In this document: positions 1 through 6,399 of the stretch, one piece after another
How positions within the stretch are numbered: position 1 is the stretch's first letter
How the letters are laid out: each line of letters opens with the position of its first letter
Assembly: GCA_030617005.1 (NCBI GenBank)
Contig: JAUWWH010000033.1
Span: 1-7,645, forward strand
Length of the DNA: 7,645 bases
Reading direction: 5' to 3'
Origin: Candidatus Bathyarchaeota archaeon
GTDB taxonomy: Archaea > Thermoproteota > Bathyarchaeia > RBG-16-48-13 > GCA-020355125
Made by a program: the position numbers and the translations under genes
The notes under the pieces: model-generated
Seen by the model: the letters and a program-made list of their open reading frames with translations, nothing else
Database searches by the model: none
What the model was told of the DNA's origin: nothing

Positions 1-1227
1 CTCCTTCTCTCCAACGATTAGTGTAAATGGAATCCCCTTTTTGTTAATATATTCAAGCTGCCGTTTTAGTGATCTACCCATAACTTCGATTTCTGTCGGA
101 ATTTTGTTTCTCCTAAGTGTTTGTGCAATCCTAATAGCTTCAGTCTTCATTTCACCTTTTACAGGTGCAACGAAAACCTTAGTTTTTATCTTAGGGAGCT
201 TAAACAATCTTTCTTTTTCCATTACCATCATAATTCGATCTATACCAAACGATATCCCTGTAGCGGGTGTTCGTTCACCACCATATAATTCAATAAGATG
301 ATCATATCTACCACCACCTCCAACGCTACCAAAATCTCTCCCCTTTTCGATAACTATTTCGAACACTGACGCAGTATAGTAGTCTAAGCCCCTTGCTAGA
401 CTAAAATCCATTACTATTTTTTCTGAAATACCATATTCACCAGCTATCTTTTTTATCTTCACCATTTCATCAAGTCCCTCAATAAGCTTTTGAATCCCCA
501 TTTGGTCATCAATTTTTTTATAGTGATGATCTTTACTCATTTGAAACAAATCTTTCTCTTTTTTTCTGATAAATCCTAATAATCTTTCGATAGCTTCCTC
601 TTCTTCTGGACCAAGTTTTTCTTTTAACTCTGCTCTAACACTATTAAGACCAATTTTTTCAAGTTTATCTATGATTCTAAATACTTCTAGATGTCTTTTT
701 ATGGGAATACCTGCAAGAGTAGTTAAACCATCCAACACTTTTCTGTTATTTAATTTAATGAAGAAATCTTGTAAGCCTAAAGCTCCAAGACAATCACAAG
801 CAGCTGCTAATACCTCTGCATCAGCTTCTGACTTATCACTTCCTATTATATCTAAATCAGCTTGGAGAAACTCTCTGAATCGTCTTTTTGCTTCAGGTCG
901 CTCATATCTCCAAACCTTTGATATACAATATCTTCTAAAAGGTTTAAGCAGGGTAGGATTACCTGCTATTATTCGTGCAAGTGGAACAGTTAAATCAAAT
1001 CGTAGTCCTAAGTCTCTCCCTTTTTTATCTTTAAATTTGTAAATCTGTTTCTCAACTTCATCACCACACTTAATTCTAAGTGTATCCAAACTTTCAAATA
1101 CAGGTGTGTTTAAGGGTTCATACCCATATTTTTCGAAGACCTCTCTGAAGGTTTTAGTTATGTATTCAATTTTAATCATTTCTTTCGGTAAAAAATCTCT
1201 AGTTCCTCTTGGAGATTTATATTTCAT
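1..1227 (-). CDS. hisS: Histidyl-tRNA synthetase (HisRS), 3' end cut by the window edge
   Basis: Class II aminoacyl-tRNA synthetase that charges tRNA-His in the cytoplasm. The frame is open for 409 codons from ATG at 1227 to the window edge; the last 10-30 residues of the C-terminal anticodon-binding domain are missing. Visible landmarks are the N-terminal SPRGTRDFLP (residues 5-14), LRFDLTVPLAR (75-85), the motif-2 region RYERPEAKRRFREFLQ (107-122) followed by DLDIIG, the histidine-binding signature LARGLDYYT (277-285), the glycine-rich SVGGGGRYD (301-309), and motif 3 GISFGIDR (324-331). These are the expected HisRS signatures in the expected order, so this is not the HisZ paralogue, which lacks the intact LxRGLDYYT box. 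The ATG start gives the normal family N-terminus; GAGTGA and GAGG purine stretches lie just upstream. It follows the UbiA-family gene after a 95-nt gap with its own TATA-like box, so it may be separately transcribed. No odd residues seen. Confidence 0.97.
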   Translation of the reverse strand, partial: MKYKSPRGTRDFLPKEMIKIEYITKTFREVFEKYGYEPLNTPVFESLDTLRIKCGDEVEKQIYKFKDKKGRDLGLRFDLTVPLARIIAGNPTLLKPFRRYCISKVWRYERPEAKRRFREFLQADLDIIGSDKSEADAEVLAAACDCLGALGLQDFFIKLNNRKVLDGLTTLAGIPIKRHLEVFRIIDKLEKIGLNSVRAELKEKLGPEEEEAIERLLGFIRKKEKDLFQMSKDHHYKKIDDQMGIQKLIEGLDEMVKIKKIAGEYGISEKIVMDFSLARGLDYYTASVFEIVIEKGRDFGSVGGGGRYDHLIELYGGERTPATGISFGIDRIMMVMEKERLFKLPKIKTKVFVAPVKGEMKTEAIRIAQTLRRNKIPTEIEVMGRSLKRQLEYINKKGIPFTLIVGEKE

Positions 1228-1277
1228 CTTTCACTCAGTCCTCTCTTATATCTCAATGACGTAATTTAGTATCGTCT

Positions 1278-1285
1278 ATTATAAA
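1278..1285 (-). promoter_or_regulatory. Possible TATA box (box A) for hisS
   Basis: On the minus strand this reads TTTATAAT, close to the archaeal box A consensus TTTAWATA. It sits in the 95-nt gap between the UbiA-family gene and hisS. Transcription starting about 25 nt downstream would give a 5' leader of roughly 25-30 nt before the ATG at 1227. AT-rich DNA produces such matches by chance, so this is a position-supported guess. Confidence 0.35.
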
Positions 1286-1322
1286 CTCATTCTTCTAAAA
1301 AAATGATCTACATTTTCTCTCT

Positions 1323-2195
1323 TTATGTTACTCCTTTTCCTAACCCTCCAATTGCAAAGGCTAGAAGCCCTATAAGCATCCAAATTAGAATCATATTTTT
1401 AACCTTTACAACATTCTCTTTTGAATAGTCTTTCCATAAGATGACGGAAGAAACAATGAAACCGCTATCTGAGAACGTAACGATTGGCAAATATACCCAC
1501 GAAACCATCCCGTAGATCCACGGAAAAATACTCAGTGTAATAGCACCGAGGAAAAAGAGGATGCCAATAATACTTGCAAATCTTGGACTGTATAGACTGG
1601 CTATTGTTTTTACACTTCGAATCCTATCGCCCTCCACATCAACAATTCCTTTTACAATCTCTCTGCCTGTATTAGCAAAAAAGATCATCAAATCGAAGAA
1701 GAGAAGTAATCCAAGTCTATTAAAATTAACATTCCAGCCTTTATAAATAAAACCACCATAAAGTAGAGGAATAGCAATACAAGCACTTACCATAAAATTA
1801 CCGATCAAACCCATCTGCTTACCCTTAATATTATAAAATATCGAGATCGAAAGGGATATAATTGCAACCATGAAACAAGCTAAGTTCGTTATTAGAGCAG
1901 ATAAAAGACCAATTGTGCTGAGTGCAATAGCAAAAAATAACGCTTCTTTCACTGAAACTAAGCCACTCGGTATTGGTCTTTCAGGCGCATTAATTGCATC
2001 TACAGATCTATCCCAATAATCATTAACGATCATTGAAGTACCTGTAAGAGTGAATGCCGTAAGGAATCCGAATAATGATGGTTCAAATGGTAAGAGCGTA
2101 AAATATGTTATTAATTCACCTACCAAGACAGCTAGGCCCATCATCAAACAATTTATTGGTCTTATAAGACGAAAAAAACCAATAATTTTACGCAT
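1323..2195 (-). CDS. UbiA-family prenyltransferase, probable digeranylgeranylglyceryl phosphate synthase (DGGGP synthase)
   Basis: A polytopic membrane protein of 290 residues, the usual size for the UbiA family, with eight or nine hydrophobic segments. Both Asp-rich motifs that bind Mg and prenyl diphosphate are intact: NDYWDRSVD (residues 58-66), followed by INAPERPIPSG, and DVEGD (186-190) within GREIVKGIVDVEGD. The INAPERPIPSG and GREIVKGI.DVEGD wording is typical of archaeal enzymes that add the second geranylgeranyl group to 3-O-geranylgeranylglyceryl phosphate, making the archaeol precursor in the cell membrane. The GGPP substrate would come from the idsA product encoded in the same window. 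Other UbiA members (menaquinone, haem O or tocopherol type) are less likely because of these motifs, but UbiA specificities are hard to separate by eye. The ATG at 2195 is preceded by TTGAGG with 10 nt spacing. The gene starts next to the gene-poor spacer, so it probably has its own promoter there. Confidence 0.88.
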   Translation of the reverse strand: MRKIIGFFRLIRPINCLMMGLAVLVGELITYFTLLPFEPSLFGFLTAFTLTGTSMIVNDYWDRSVDAINAPERPIPSGLVSVKEALFFAIALSTIGLLSALITNLACFMVAIISLSISIFYNIKGKQMGLIGNFMVSACIAIPLLYGGFIYKGWNVNFNRLGLLLFFDLMIFFANTGREIVKGIVDVEGDRIRSVKTIASLYSPRFASIIGILFFLGAITLSIFPWIYGMVSWVYLPIVTFSDSGFIVSSVILWKDYSKENVVKVKNMILIWMLIGLLAFAIGGLGKGVT

Positions 2196-2237
2196 TGTAC
2201 TTTCGCCTCAATATCCATTTAATTGGGAGCGAGTAGC

Positions 2238-2345
2238 CTATATCCCTTTGAATAGCATGTTTCCCACTAATTTAAAGTCATACTTGGCAAATAGATCTTT
2301 ATCTACATATTCTATGAAATACTTGAAAAAAGAAGATTTTCTCAA
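2238..2345 (-). CDS. Possible 35-residue ORF or gene remnant upstream of the UbiA gene
   Basis: Starting from TTG at 2345, a minus-strand frame of 35 residues ends with TAG at 2238. It contains FFKYFIEYVDKDLFAKYDF and ends LVGNMLFKGI. The alternating aromatic, charged and aliphatic residues look more like protein than the opposite strand does. I do not recognise the family. No good Shine-Dalgarno sequence is seen, but a TTTATATT box lies about 25-28 nt upstream (2368-2378), which would fit a leaderless transcript. The frame is closed by TAA just upstream, so it could also be the C-terminal stump of a decayed gene. It lies 42 nt before the UbiA ATG in the same orientation. It may simply be noise. 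Confidence 0.25.
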   Translation of the reverse strand: MRKSSFFKYFIEYVDKDLFAKYDFKLVGNMLFKGI

Positions 2346-2367
2346 CTTATCTTATTCTTTATGGTTG

Positions 2368-2378
2368 TTAATATAAAC
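2368..2378. promoter_or_regulatory. Near-symmetrical TATA-like element, possibly bidirectional
   Basis: The plus strand reads TTAATATAAAC and the minus strand GTTTATATTAA, so either strand gives a fair archaeal box A (TTTAWATA). A start 25-27 nt away on the plus strand falls near 2399, a few bases before the ATG of the decayed gene at 2406. The same distance on the minus strand falls near 2347, at the TTG of the small ORF at 2345. On the minus strand it could also serve the UbiA gene with a leader of about 150 nt. It is inferred from spacing only. Confidence 0.3.
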
Positions 2379-2405
2379 TATGTAACAACCTCGGGATTAA
2401 CCCTA

Positions 2406-2787
2406 ATGGAAAATAGTTTAAATAAAAAATTGTATTTTCAACCTTAATTGCTATTATCGTTAGAGCAATAGTTAATATCACAATTATCCCCCTTGTTCCC
2501 GTTAAAGAAGCGTTTGATACACAAACCTTCAGAATTAGTTTAAATTTTTCTGTTTCTACTAAACTTACTGTTAAAAATAGGTGGACTGTTTCAGGAAATT
2601 ATTAGACAGAGTACGAAGTATCATTTCATATTTATCCACCAGATAAAGATACTACCTATTTGAAAAAACAGAGGCGTCCTCTGATACATTTAAATTCATC
2701 GCATAAACTGCGTGCGGATATAAAATTCGAATAATGGCTCCAACTGCATCTAGAATCACTGTAACTCTTGAATCAGAACAAAACTAG
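2406..2787 (+). pseudogene. Decayed gene for a small membrane-anchored or secreted protein
   Basis: The only plus-strand gene candidate. Read with frame corrections, it gives one plausible protein of about 126 residues. ATG 2406 encodes MENSLNKK. After a shift at an A6 run (2424-2429) comes a hydrophobic stretch, VFSTLIAIIVRAIVNITIIP, then LVPVKEAFDTQTFRISLNFS and a segment ending RWTVSGNY. An in-frame TAG follows (2603-2605), then TEYEVSFHIYPPDKDTTYL. A second shift at another A6 run (2663-2668) leads to TEASSDTFKFIA, an in-frame TAA (2704-2706), then GYKIRIMAPTASRITVTLES and a final TAG at 2785-2787. A hydrophobic anchor followed by alternating beta-strand-like residues resembles the many small archaeal extracytoplasmic beta-sandwich proteins, but I cannot name a family. 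Both shifts would be repaired by adding one A to the run. With two additional stops, decay is more likely than recoding. The flanking genes are intact, which argues against generally poor sequence. Confidence 0.5.
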
Positions 2788-2973
2788 ATCGATCCCGATC
2801 ATTAATATCCTCACTGGAACTCTATATATAAACTAATTATTCAATAGTAATGTGTAATTTAGATTTCTAGCTAGATATTTTCAAGGTTAATTTACATCTT
2901 GTAACGTATGTATTATTCTCCTTTTAACAGACCTTTAACAATATTTTTTTTGGAAAAATTAAAAATCTTCTTT
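2788..2973. other. Non-coding AT-rich stretch between the decayed gene and the endA-like gene
   Basis: With the decayed gene and small ORF this completes a spacer of about 780 bp (2196-2973) without a secure gene. I see no ORF with protein-like composition, no tRNA or C/D-box signature, and no repeat array. A consensus TTTATATA box is readable on the minus strand at about 2824-2831, but it leads only into the antisense of the decayed gene, where no credible frame follows. The right end holds oligo-T tracts listed separately as a possible terminator. Confidence 0.6.
2951..2966 (-). terminator. Possible oligo-T terminator after the endA-like gene
   Basis: On the minus strand, starting about 8 nt after the endA stop codon, the sequence reads GATTTTTAATTTTTCC, two T5 tracts separated by AA. 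Archaeal RNA polymerase commonly terminates at such T-rich stretches without needing a hairpin, and none is seen here. The location, at the end of the gene cluster and before the gene-poor spacer, fits termination. T-runs are frequent in AT-rich DNA, so confidence is moderate at best. Confidence 0.4.
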
Positions 2974-3507
2974 TTATATATTTAGTGTTGTAAGCTGGTA
3001 GTAGACTATATCGCCCCTTCTATCCATAACAGCAACTATTAACTCTTTCTTCATACCTTGAACCAGATGTAGCACTTCTCTAATCTTATCGATGGGAACA
3101 GAGTTTCCTTCGCAAGTAATAAAGATGAGATATTTCGCAGCTTTTTTCCCATATGATCCCCTACTATAAACTCTAAAGGTTATTTCCCAACCAGTCCCCT
3201 CCCTAACGACGTAACCACGTCTTCTCAAATCTCTATAGACCAGATACTTCGTCCAAATATCATCATCTTCAGATCGAAATTTTTCAAAAAGAGACTGAAA
3301 ATTAAGATCTTCTTCAGTTTCACTATCGATAACCATGATCCTCTTACTGGATAAAAGATAAAGAGCCTCCCATGAAGATAAAGAAAGATCTGGTTTATCA
3401 TCTAACTTTGTACCAAACCCTATTTGACGAAATGTTTCAGCATCCGCTTGATTTGAAATTATTACTTTTCCATCATCGAAAGTAGTTTTAATTTCTCCAT
3501 TTGCCAT
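2974..3507 (-). CDS. endA: tRNA-intron (splicing) endonuclease EndA-family subunit with altered active site
   Basis: A 177-residue EndA-type protein, the length of the single-unit archaeal subunit. EndA cuts the bulge-helix-bulge at tRNA exon-intron junctions. The N-terminal domain (about 1-80) includes FDDGKVIISNQADAETF and LSSWEALYLL. The C-terminal nuclease domain begins at about 85 with YLVYRDLRRRGYVVREG and continues to ITFRVYSRG. Of the catalytic Tyr/His/Lys triad, Tyr is present (Y114 in FRVY) and Lys is present (K154 in MKKEL). The His that precedes the KYLV-like strand is missing: the sequence is KKAAKYLIF, with Ala123/Ala124 there. The turn before the last strand reads DRRGD where an acidic DEEGD-like loop is usual. 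I infer a structural or partner subunit of a heteromeric enzyme, or a weak enzyme. Start ATG 3507; GAGGT lies 12 nt upstream, a rather wide spacing. It follows gltX by 72 nt and ends the cluster. Confidence 0.9.
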   Translation of the reverse strand: MANGEIKTTFDDGKVIISNQADAETFRQIGFGTKLDDKPDLSLSSWEALYLLSSKRIMVIDSETEEDLNFQSLFEKFRSEDDDIWTKYLVYRDLRRRGYVVREGTGWEITFRVYSRGSYGKKAAKYLIFITCEGNSVPIDKIREVLHLVQGMKKELIVAVMDRRGDIVYYQLTTLNI

Positions 3508-3579
3508 CTTGAAATAAAAACCTCAACTTTTTTTATTAATCTCTTTATGTTATTAATTACTCTTGAACTTTTTACACGG

Positions 3580-5319
3580 TCACTTATGAGCATAATACGC
3601 AGTTATTTTATTATCTACTTTTTTTATTCTAACAAATCCAAATCTTTCAAATTGTATAATATCTCCTGGTTTTAAATCTTTACAATTTTTTTCAGCTAAC
3701 CCTTCAACGTATGAGGTATCTGGCATGATGACGGAAGTCACTATTCCTGATTGATCAGGTATCCAGTGAATTAAGCGCACATTTCTCTTTTTAGCATCCA
3801 GATAAGATTCGCTATAAAACTCAGATACTACTTGCTTGTTAATCTTTTTTATTTTTATATTGAATAATCCCATCAGACGGATGACTTTATTTAATTTCAG
3901 TATTGAAATATCATTATTTGAGATCAGAAGGGAAACACACTCATTTTTAGGTATTACTTTTAAGATTCTATGTCCCCTGTTCGGGTCGTCAGGATGTAGG
4001 TTTTGCTTTGCTCTATAGTCTTTTTTCACCCCATAGACTGATAGTTTTACAGGATTATCCACAAAGAAGTATCTATTAGCTAAAATATCCACGTTTTTTC
4101 TGTTGTAAGCGAATATATTATCCCAACTCAGGGTCACATCTACAGGTCTAGGACCAACATTCATGATAAGTTGACGGATTGTTTTAGATACAAACCCTCT
4201 CTTCCTAAGAGCTATTAAAGTACCTAAACGTGGGTCATCCCACCCTTCATAGACACCTTTTTTAATCCCCTCTCTAATCTTTGATTTACTAAATACTGTA
4301 TCAACCATTTTTAAGCGTCCATAGTGAATCGCTTCGGGATATTTCCAGTTTAAATACTTATAGAGAAAGCGATGTCGAGTCGTATTTGTTAGATGTTCTT
4401 TCCCCCTCAAGATATGCGATATCTGTAATTCATGGTCATCTATTCCGCAACAGAAAGCAAAAAGAGGCCAAACACGGTATTTATCTCCCATCCTTGGATG
4501 AGGAAATTTCTTTGTATTAATTATCCTAAGAGCTGGCCACTCTCTAACAGCAGGATTTGGATGGTTAAGATCTGTTTTAATTCTAACAACGGCTTCTCTC
4601 TCCTTAAAGGCCCCGTTAAGCATATTTTCCCATCTCTCTAGATGCTTACTAACTGGAAGTGTACGACATGGACATGCCTCTTTTGCCAATATTCTTTGTT
4701 TAAACTTCATAGAGTTACAGATGCACACATATGCAGCTTTCATTTCAATGAGTTGTCTCACATAACCATAGTAAATCTGCAACCTGTCGGACTGGAAGAT
4801 CTCATTGTCCCACTTCACACCAAGCCAGCGAAGGTCATTTCTAATCCAGTCATATGCCTCCAATATTGGAGACTTTGTTTTAGGATCACTATCATCAAAT
4901 CTTAAAGTGAAGCGACCTCCGTACATTTTTGCATATTCATCACAGAGAATCGCCGCCCTCGAACTACCAATATGTAAATGACCATTTGGATTAGGCGCAA
5001 ATCGAACATGAACAAAGGGATATTGCTCAACTTTAGGTAAAGGGGGAAGTCGCTTTTCCTTAATTTTAACTTTCTTTCTGCTAAGAAGATCTGGCCACTT
5101 CTTCTCAACAATCATCTTCTTTTCAGATAGGGGCATCTTATTAAGTTCCAAAACTATCTGATTTACTATTTGCGCTATCTCTTTTACGTTAACTTTTAAA
5201 TCTGGTCGTTCAGCAAGAAGCTTCCCTACTACAGAATCAGTTTTAGCTCTTCCGTTATACTGTATAGCATTTAATAGCGCTAATTTTCGAATTAACGAGT
5301 TTAGTTCTTTTTCTTCCAA
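3580..5319 (-). CDS. gltX: Glutamyl-tRNA synthetase (GluRS), archaeal type
   Basis: Class I aminoacyl-tRNA synthetase, 579 residues, normal for archaeal GluRS. Archaea lack GlnRS, so this enzyme is expected to load Glu on both tRNA-Glu and tRNA-Gln, with GatDE amidating the latter. An N-terminal helical extension (about 1-95) precedes the Rossmann core with the HIGH-type motif PNPNGHLHIGSSRA (109-122) and FTLRFDDSDP (137-146). Four cysteines, C199/C201 and C216/C218, form a probable zinc site. KEHL at 307-310 belongs to the catalytic core. The KMSKS-type loop reads FSKSKI (343-348), followed by YEGWDDPRLGTL (358-369). The C-terminal part (about 415-579) is the beta-barrel anticodon-binding region. 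The start is TTG at 5319, chosen because it gives the usual archaeal N-terminus; the next Met, at residue 62, would delete most of the extension. No strong Shine-Dalgarno is seen. It lies 75 nt after idsA and is probably co-transcribed or driven by a weak promoter in that gap. Confidence 0.96.
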   Translation of the reverse strand: MEEKELNSLIRKLALLNAIQYNGRAKTDSVVGKLLAERPDLKVNVKEIAQIVNQIVLELNKMPLSEKKMIVEKKWPDLLSRKKVKIKEKRLPPLPKVEQYPFVHVRFAPNPNGHLHIGSSRAAILCDEYAKMYGGRFTLRFDDSDPKTKSPILEAYDWIRNDLRWLGVKWDNEIFQSDRLQIYYGYVRQLIEMKAAYVCICNSMKFKQRILAKEACPCRTLPVSKHLERWENMLNGAFKEREAVVRIKTDLNHPNPAVREWPALRIINTKKFPHPRMGDKYRVWPLFAFCCGIDDHELQISHILRGKEHLTNTTRHRFLYKYLNWKYPEAIHYGRLKMVDTVFSKSKIREGIKKGVYEGWDDPRLGTLIALRKRGFVSKTIRQLIMNVGPRPVDVTLSWDNIFAYNRKNVDILANRYFFVDNPVKLSVYGVKKDYRAKQNLHPDDPNRGHRILKVIPKNECVSLLISNNDISILKLNKVIRLMGLFNIKIKKINKQVVSEFYSESYLDAKKRNVRLIHWIPDQSGIVTSVIMPDTSYVEGLAEKNCKDLKPGDIIQFERFGFVRIKKVDNKITAYYAHK

Positions 5320-5394
5320 ATAATTATATCCCTTTTAGTAGCATGCATTATTCAATGTTATTTGAATTTTAGGAGAATGAGAACCCTATTTGAT

Positions 5395-6399
5395 TTAATA
5401 CTCTCTCGTAATGAAATATTCACAGAGATTAAGAAGGGCTTCCCTTGTTGGAGTTGGGGGAAATGAGAGTAGATTATTTATTGCCTTCTTTTGTAACATC
5501 TTGGCTTTTTTTATAGCATAATCTATGGATTTTAAAGATCGAAATGTCTGTTTTATATATTCTATCTCACTTAACGAAGCTTTCTTATTACCTAATCCAG
5601 ATAGTATTCGTTTACGTTGATTGTTATTTGCATGAGCTAAAGCATGTATCGTGATAAGTGTTCTTTTTCCTTCCCGTATGTCACTTCCAATAGGTTTCCC
5701 TAAAACTTTCTCATCGCCTATTAAACCAAGAACATCATCCATTACTTGGAAAACGAGACCTGCATAATAAGCAAATTTATCAAGCTTCTTTACTTGGGAA
5801 TATCGTCCTCCCCCAATAATAGCGCCTGATTTTGCAGCGAGTTGAAGTAATGCTGACGTTTTTTTTCCAATCATGTTAAAATACTCTTTTTCTGATACAT
5901 CTACTTTACGTTCGTATAATATATCGAGTGCTTGTCCTTCACAGACTAAAATTGTTGCTTTTGTTATCGCATCTAAAATTCTGAGAAGTCGCTTTGAGGT
6001 TACTTTTTTAAAGTCTATGTTATGTAGAACTACTTCGTAAGCTTTTGCAAATAACATATCTCCTGCTGTTATAGCGATTGGAATTCCCCATAAAACATGA
6101 ACCGTTTTGACACTTCGTCTTTTGTCATCGTTATCAATTATGTCATCATGGATTAAAGTAAAATTATGGATAAACTCTATTGCTGTTGCTACAGGTAAAG
6201 CAACTTCTATTTCTCCACCGACTATCTCACACGATTTTAGAACTAAAAAGGGACGAAGCCTCTTACCACCCGCTTCCATTAAATGTCTAGAAGCGGTGTA
6301 TAATTCCTCTGGTTTATTTTCTCGTGTAAATATCTGGTTTATTGTTAAATTAACTTTCTGTGTAATGTCATTTAATTGTTTAAGGAGAATTTCATTCAA
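5395..6399 (-). CDS. idsA: Geranylgeranyl diphosphate synthase (short-chain trans-prenyl diphosphate synthase)
   Basis: Soluble enzyme that condenses IPP with DMAPP and its products to make C20 GGPP, the chain donor for archaeal ether lipids. At 334 residues it is the usual family size. Visible are GGKRLRP (44-50) for IPP binding, the first Asp-rich motif DDIID (85-89) followed by NDDKRR, and the second region FQVMDDVLGLIGDEK (217-231) with GKPIGSDIREGKRT (234-247). Phe80, the fifth residue before the first motif, matches the position and residue shown to set C20 length in the Sulfolobus acidocaldarius enzyme, so GGPP is the likely product. The second motif is DDVLG rather than DDxxD; this seems to be a common archaeal variant. 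The start is TTG at 6399, overlapping the fni stop codon (TTGA) with GGAGGAG 9 nt upstream, so translation is probably coupled. It draws on DMAPP from the IDI-2 encoded immediately upstream. Confidence 0.94.
   Translation of the reverse strand: MNEILLKQLNDITQKVNLTINQIFTRENKPEELYTASRHLMEAGGKRLRPFLVLKSCEIVGGEIEVALPVATAIEFIHNFTLIHDDIIDNDDKRRSVKTVHVLWGIPIAITAGDMLFAKAYEVVLHNIDFKKVTSKRLLRILDAITKATILVCEGQALDILYERKVDVSEKEYFNMIGKKTSALLQLAAKSGAIIGGGRYSQVKKLDKFAYYAGLVFQVMDDVLGLIGDEKVLGKPIGSDIREGKRTLITIHALAHANNNQRKRILSGLGNKKASLSEIEYIKQTFRSLKSIDYAIKKAKMLQKKAINNLLSFPPTPTREALLNLCEYFITREY

Noticed and set aside
671..1042. Plus-strand 123-codon ORF opposite hisS
   Set aside because: It lies entirely opposite conserved HisRS motifs and has no motif of its own.
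2050..2376. Plus-strand 108-codon ORF running from inside the UbiA gene into the spacer
   Set aside because: Its first half is the complement of the conserved UbiA coding region, and the rest has no protein-like pattern or motif.
2603..2605. In-frame TAG as a pyrrolysine codon or programmed readthrough
   Set aside because: The same reading also carries a TAA and two frameshifts, so decay explains it better. No recoding structure was seen.
2652..2759. Minus-strand frame of 35 residues from GTG 2759, with some protein-like character, opposite the decayed gene
   Set aside because: It is antisense to the better-supported plus-strand reading, has no ribosome binding site, and shows no recognisable motif. 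Its composition can be explained as the complement of a beta-rich coding sequence.
2196..2973. A tRNA, C/D-box RNA, CRISPR array or insertion sequence in the gene-poor spacer
   Set aside because: No T-loop-like GGTTCRA, no paired C and D boxes, no regularly spaced repeats, and no inverted terminal repeats or transposase frame were found by reading both strands.
3508..3579. A separate promoter for the endA-like gene in the 72-nt gap after gltX
   Set aside because: The gap is AT-rich throughout, and no TATA-like match stands out at a suitable distance from the ATG; read-through from gltX is as likely.
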